DNA from: Isoetes taiwanensis
Taxonomy: Eukaryota > Streptophyta > Lycopodiopsida > Isoetales > Isoetaceae
Assembly: GCA_021234155.1 (NCBI GenBank)
Contig: JAJEKV010000034.1
Coordinates: 7,114,028 to 7,178,027, forward strand
Direction of reading: 5' to 3'
DNA: 64,000 nucleotides
The position numbers and the translations under genes were made by a program. Below are positions 59,500 to 64,000 of the stretch, piece by piece (the stretch's first letter is position 1; each line of letters starts with the position of its first letter). Under the pieces are notes generated by a model. It saw only the letters and a list, made by a program, of their open reading frames with translations. It was not told the DNA's origin and did no database searches.

Positions 59500-59858
59500 G
59501 TGCTCCTCCCGGCACTCGAGGGCTTTGAGGGAGATTAGATAATCGGCAGCACACTGACCTCTCGATTCCCAAGCTTGCCTTCGCTAGAATGGTCAGGTTT
59601 GAGATGCAGGAAATTATTGAGAGGAGGAAGGAATCAAGGAGGAGGAGGAGGGACAGAGCACCAGACTTCATCCCGATGGTGGAGGAGGAGGTAAATAGAA
59701 TCCAGGCAGAGGCCTTGGACATACTGCAAGAGGCAGCAGAGGCTCATCTAATTAGCCTCTTTGAGGACAGTGTCCGCTGTTGTGTGCATAGAGGACGTGT
59801 TACTGTGCAGGGCAACGATTATGCCTTAGCTAGATACTTCCGTGGATGCCTCCCTTAG
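59500..59858 (+). pseudogene. Divergent histone H3 / CENH3-like gene, frameshifted
   Basis: Histone H3 pairs with H4 in nucleosomes; CENH3 is the centromeric form. In order: PPGT and then, in the next frames, ALREIR (59518-59540), TDLSIPKLAFARMVRF (alpha-1), an insert ERRKESRRRRRDRAPDF, then VNRIQAEALDILQEAAEAHL (alpha-2), LFEDSVRCCVH, GRVTV and YALARYFRG (alpha-3), stop at 59856-59858. The fold segments align with H3 one to one, except for about 20 extra residues, Arg-rich, between alpha-1 and alpha-2. AEAL before LQEAAE is closer to CENH3 than to canonical H3. Frameshifts before ALREIR and before NRQHTDLS separate the N-terminus. A basic frame just upstream (59278-59496) could be its tail. 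It is followed by a motif B array at 59990. Confidence 0.75.
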
Positions 59859-59989
59859 CATCCTTTTGTAACACTTTTTTGTTTCTTAATATATGAGTGT
59901 TTTAGTATTTATCGTGATGAGTGTTTTATATTTATCTGTAATTATTTGCTATTCTATTTATTCTTGGCCGTGTGCATTTATCTACTAGT

Positions 59990-60190
59990 GTTGACCGTGG
60001 CCGCGGTGCGAAAATGACTATTCCACATACGTGGGAAGGTCTATCGACCGCGGGCCACGTGCGCTTAAAATGACTATTCCACATTCTTTGGGAAGGTCTA
60101 TTTCGCGACCGTGGCCACAGTCGAAAATAGTGGTTCCAAAGTTTTTGGGGCGCAATTTTCGACCGTGACTACGGTGCGAAAAATGCATCA
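59990..60190. repeat. Motif B array
   Basis: Four copies (GACCGTGGCCGCGGTGCGAAAA at 59993; CGACCGCGGGCCACGTGCGC; TTTCGCGACCGTGGCCACAG; TTTTCGACCGTGACTACGGTGCG) spaced about 55 bp, with spacers sharing TGACTATTCCACAT. Confidence 0.85.
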
Positions 60191-60194
60191 TTCC

Positions 60195-61050
60195 ACACAT
60201 TCTTAAGAGAATCTTTCGAATGAATAGACGGATCACATGTATCACTTATGGTTACATACTTATAACTCATATAATAGGCATAGCATGTACATAGAACTCA
60301 TATAAGAGGCATAGCATACATGAATGAAGAAGCTTATTCGCGTCGGGATCTTCATTAAAAGGTAGTTGAGTGATGCGATTAATCTCATAGACGCCCCGCT
60401 CCGGAACCCTCCAAAGGTGGATAACAACACGATAAAACCCTAGGGAAGAACAATTTCGGCCCTCTGCTACTCCTTCCGGCCAGGGGATCAAGGGGATACC
60501 CTATGAGAACATCTATAAAGATCATTATATGTCATAGTGCAAGTAATGGAGTCCATATATTAGGACGAGGAGGCGAGAGACATAGCAAATGGGCATATAC
60601 GCATTGAGTGGAACCGTACTTATATCGAACAAAATTATTGACATGCCTTTGTAGCGGCATTATTGGTTATACATACGAGCATAATGTACAAAATACACAT
60701 GTATATAATGTACGTATATGATATATATACATTCGAAAGTATTGATTTAGGGGGACTCTTCTGAGTCATTGTCACCAGGCACCCCAGTGATCTTTTCTAT
60801 CATGTATATTTGATGCTCTCTATTCCATTATTAGATGGATAATAACATCGAAGGGATCAGGATAATAGCGAGGATTGAGAGCGGCAGTGGTCATCCAGTC
60901 TTCCATGGGTATTTCTCGCGACGACTTCGCTTGAAATTTTCAGTGATTCATCTTGCGGGTAATGGAATCAACGTTCGGGACCAATGAGACCACATGGCTA
61001 GGCGGAGGCCAATATTTCGCTTTTCGGCAATTTGATGTATATTTATACCC
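60195..61050. other. Non-coding region
   Basis: The phrase ACTCATATAA[TG]AGGCATAGCAT is duplicated at 60262 and 60297. No gene was recognised. Confidence 0.5.
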
Positions 61051-61053
61051 ACC

Positions 61054-61140
61054 AAAATTATTGATGGTATATACCCACCAAAATTATTGATGGTATATAC
61101 ATAGAAATTATTGATGGTATATACATACCAAAATTATTAT
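61054..61140. repeat. About 28-bp tandem repeat
   Basis: CACCAAAATTATTGATGGTA and TATAC repeat three to four times. Confidence 0.85.
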
Positions 61141-61194
61141 TATATACATACTTGTATGGTACTCGTATGCTACATGAGCTACAATATATAAATA

Positions 61195-61232
61195 CTAGAA
61201 ACGTGTGCCCGGCGATGCCGGGCATTGGTCGT
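61195..61232 (-). mobile_element. Helitron 3' terminus (minus strand)
   Basis: On the minus strand GCCCGGC, ATC, GCCGGGC (perfect stem) is followed by ACACGTTT and CTAG, then T. It is the same terminus as 28250-28289, and the preceding ACGACCA is shared as well. The element body runs rightward from 61195; the 5' end was not found in the window. Confidence 0.75.
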
Positions 61233-61234
61233 GG

Positions 61235-63620
61235 ACATGTGAAGGCATGTATGTGTGTTAGTCATGGTTGTGTCATGAACGTGCGCAATGCATTTAACGC
61301 AATATATGTTTAGGTGCAATAGACACATATAGATAGGGAACAAACTTTACCTTTAAAATGTACACATAATATAAAGTTAAAACAAAATCTTACATAAATA
61401 TATTGGGTCTACACACAAATACAAAATATTTAAGGTGCAAATAGAGATTATGTTCGTCAGCCTCAACGGATCCACATCATGAAGAACCCATCCCAAACAA
61501 CTCTAGGAATGTCTGTCATTCCAAAAGAAGATAGGATAGATAGATAGTATTTTTAAAAATGCATTGATAAATTCCTTAATTAAGATGATAAAATAAATTA
61601 AGAAGCATATAAGGAATTGTCATTGTTAAAACTAAAAAATCTTACACTCACCATCCGATGTACATGAACTATCACCTTTGGCTTCGGATTTTCAAGTTCC
61701 CGAGGTACGAAGGGTGTGTAGGGCTTCATGATCTGTACAAACTCAGAAGGTCAATAAGTGCCCAACATGAGAACCTTTGGAGAAAAACACACATATATGC
61801 ACAATAGGGACGTCAAAACATTAGTTGAGGACATAACATTTACCTCCATCACAAAACCATAAGTGTCATGTGAGTGTCGTGCAATCGTAGGAAGTGGTAG
61901 ATATAATGGGTAATTACCATGATGGTAATTGAATGTTGTATACATACATGAAATATGTTGATGTTGTTGCTGTTGCATGCAAGCTTCATGTTGAAGATGA
62001 TCTTTTAACGCAAATCATGTGATGTCGGGTATATGTAAGGATGTGTGTTATATGATCTTCCAATATCTGAAGGGTTGTGTGTCCATGGCAAATGATACCA
62101 AATTTGGTGGCATTATATGTGCATACTCGAACTTCATGCAGCGAGTTGACTTTGATGGTGTAAACCGACAAATATCCTTGGACGTTATTCCTAAACATAT
62201 GAGGCAAGAGCTTGAAAGAACCCTAGAATACATATGCTCAATGATGTGACAATGGTTACATGTAATCTGAGAGGTTAATAGTTTCAATGTCAGATAAACT
62301 ACATAAAATGGGCTATTTATTGTGTGCTTTGCACAATCGTCGAAATAGCATGAGTATGAGCATCAAAAGGTTGAAATTTGATTATCTCAAATATAATGAT
62401 CATGCCTTGCATGAAGACTAACATGTCAAATTGAAGCTTGTTGCAAAATCTTGTTATTGTTAAGTGGGGATAGTGATCCCATAATTTGTGCAAATTGTTA
62501 AGTGAGGATTGTGAAACAAAGGAGATCATATGCAACATTATTTGAAACATTATCATACTGCATTATTTTCCTGGTGTTCTTTTAAAGGCCATCCCATAGC
62601 ATTTAGTATTGTTTAATATTGAGGTGCCTTGTCATCATAGCTGCATGCTACATTTGGTTCATATACTACCTTTTCCAATCCTCCTCCAACTATTAGAAAT
62701 GCAGCCAATAAATGTCATGTCTCTTTCACTATATCCATGTTCGTTGGTCTGATCAATTAAACTGAGTTTCATGCACAACAGCAAGGACAAAGGGATAAAA
62801 GGCAAGGAACCTAATATAAATATGTTTATGATATGCAATGTTCTACATATTCAAGAACGAATCCATATCAAATCAAAAGGAGGGTATGACAGCTTTGCTT
62901 TTGACAATTCCTTGTAGCTCCATCTGCAGCTAACAGCTTGCAAGCTTTAGGTCTAAATGAAAAAGATCTCTGTGAAGATTTAGTTACATGTAGTGAGCAA
63001 TTATTACAGTTACATTATTACAACAACCAATTTGTTATCTAGGAGCATGCTTAATCTAGGAGCAGACCTGATCATCAATAATTGCGCAACATCCTCTATC
63101 CTCCGTCTTGCAACATAGTTCAAATTAGAAATGCTCCTCCGTTTTGTTCTCCACACACAAACAGAATGCTAAAAAATATGATTCTATTTGACTTCAGTCC
63201 TTCTGATTGCATTTGTTAAAAGAGTTGCATTGCCTGTACAACATGGCCATGATGTACATATCCTGCCACAATATCATGACAGATATTTAGCAAGTGCTAT
63301 CTAGGCGTAGTTTCTCATAAATATCAAATTCAAGGTCACAACGAATGGCGCCATCATGAAATGTCTTACCCTCTAAAATAGAGGCAGAATCTACCTGCTA
63401 ACAAAAGTAATTTTCTTTGGGTTCCCCAATGCTCATTCACGCTGCCTTGAAAATTCAATGTTTATCACTTGGATAATGAATCTACATGAATTAAGAGCAT
63501 TCTAAAACGTTACACTCCAAAATTTAAACAATAAGCTCACAAAACTTTGAATTTGACATGCCTAATTTACACACTCCCCTGCCAAGCTCTAAAATCTCAT
63601 AGATTTACATGCACTCAGAA
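61235..63620. other. No recognisable gene; probably Helitron body or flank
   Basis: The frames are short and AT-rich. A plus frame at 62019-62249 (MANDTKFGGIICAYSNFMQR, VIPKHMRQELERTLEYICSM) has a protein-like feel but no family. Confidence 0.35.
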
Positions 63621-63639
63621 GCTCTCTCCAGCCAACAGG

Positions 63640-64000
63640 ATTAGGTTGCGGCTTGCAGAGTAACTTGGAGCAATTCGTGGGCCTCATTGAAGCATCCGGC
63701 TTGTGCCAAAAGGTCAATCATGTAGATTGGATCTGGAAATCTGGAAACAATCCATACCACTTACACATAGATTGGAAATAGTGATGACCTTCATGCACTA
63801 AACCTGTATTGCTGCAGCAATAAAGTCCTTACCATGCTGCGCATATCCATAAATGAATGCAGTCCATGTTATTACATCTCTATTCTTAGCCCTTAGCCTC
63901 ATGAACATTGTTCTTCTAATGTTTTCACTCCATAATGTGCACTAATTGATACAAAGTAGTGATGGCCCTCCTTTAACCTGCTTGCATAACCACATATAGA
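63640..64000 (-). pseudogene. PPR protein fragment (PLS class), frameshifted, runs off the window
   Basis: PPR proteins bind organelle RNAs. The minus strand reads RAKNRDVITWTAFIYGYAQH (63840-63905), then in another frame GLVHEGHHYFQSMCKWYGLF (63745-63808), and after one more shift YMIDLLAQAGCFNEAHELL (63660-63722). These are the standard repeat phrases (DVITWTA..GYAQHG; GLV.EG..YF.SM...YG; .MVDLL.RAG...EA..L). Two frameshifts show that it is dead. The rest lies beyond 64000. Confidence 0.85.

Overview
The window is nuclear DNA from a land plant, most likely a fern or another seed-free plant with a large, repeat-rich genome. The conserved pieces are plant or eukaryotic families broken by GT-AG introns: DUF707, DUF6817, pectinesterase, the mitochondrial dicarboxylate/tricarboxylate carrier and PPR. 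There is a DUF7869-type transposon protein, many LINE remnants, MITE-like foldbacks and Helitron-type 3' ends. No rRNA, tRNA, operon or CRISPR was seen. The species assignment is inference.

Layout. 0.8-2.5 kb: a decayed DUF707 gene. 2.7-14.1 kb: an 11.4 kb DNA transposon with 30-bp terminal inverted repeats and a near-perfect 6-bp target duplication. On the minus strand it carries a multi-exon gene for a composite protein (basic N-terminus, ParB/DGQHR-like domain, a possible DNA-methyltransferase-like fold, FCP1-type HAD phosphatase domain) and an acidic/coiled-coil gene. On the plus strand it carries a DUF7869-type transposase-like gene. All are broken by frameshifts and stops. A palindromic motif, motif A (CGCGCCTGGCGTG), sits almost only in its introns. 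14-23 kb: non-coding DNA with a MITE copy hit by a poly-A retro-insertion, a cluster of shuffled host exon fragments (kinase, alpha/beta hydrolase, DLGTTY piece) and a 5'-truncated LINE. 23.1-28.3 kb: a TATC microsatellite, a second region with palindromic-motif arrays (GGAAACCCTTCC and ATGCGTTACAA) around a Cys-rich plus SET-like gene, and a Helitron 3' end.

30.0-31.6 kb holds the only clearly intact gene, an intronless DUF6817/TPR-like protein. 34-46 kb has LINE fragments, pseudogenes of a pectinesterase and of the DTC carrier, and two more copies of the MITE. 49-50 kb has a LINE fragment and a degenerate copy of an internal piece of the 30-kb DUF6817 gene. 51.5-53.3 kb is a 1.8 kb non-autonomous relative of the 11.4 kb transposon with a perfect 6-bp target duplication. 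53.6-60.2 kb is a third motif-array region (palindrome TTTCGCACCGTGGCCACGGTGCGAAA, motif B) that contains a long foldback and a frameshifted histone H3/CENH3-like gene with an arginine-rich insert. 61.2 kb is a Helitron 3' end on the minus strand, and 63.6-64.0 kb is a PPR pseudogene.

The recurring theme is large, decayed mobile elements that carry unusual domains (ParB-like nuclease, possible methyltransferase, FCP1 phosphatase, SET, histone H3) together with element-specific palindromic motifs placed in introns and spacers. The 2.7-14.1 kb element and its 1.8 kb derivative are the best-supported candidate for an undescribed system.
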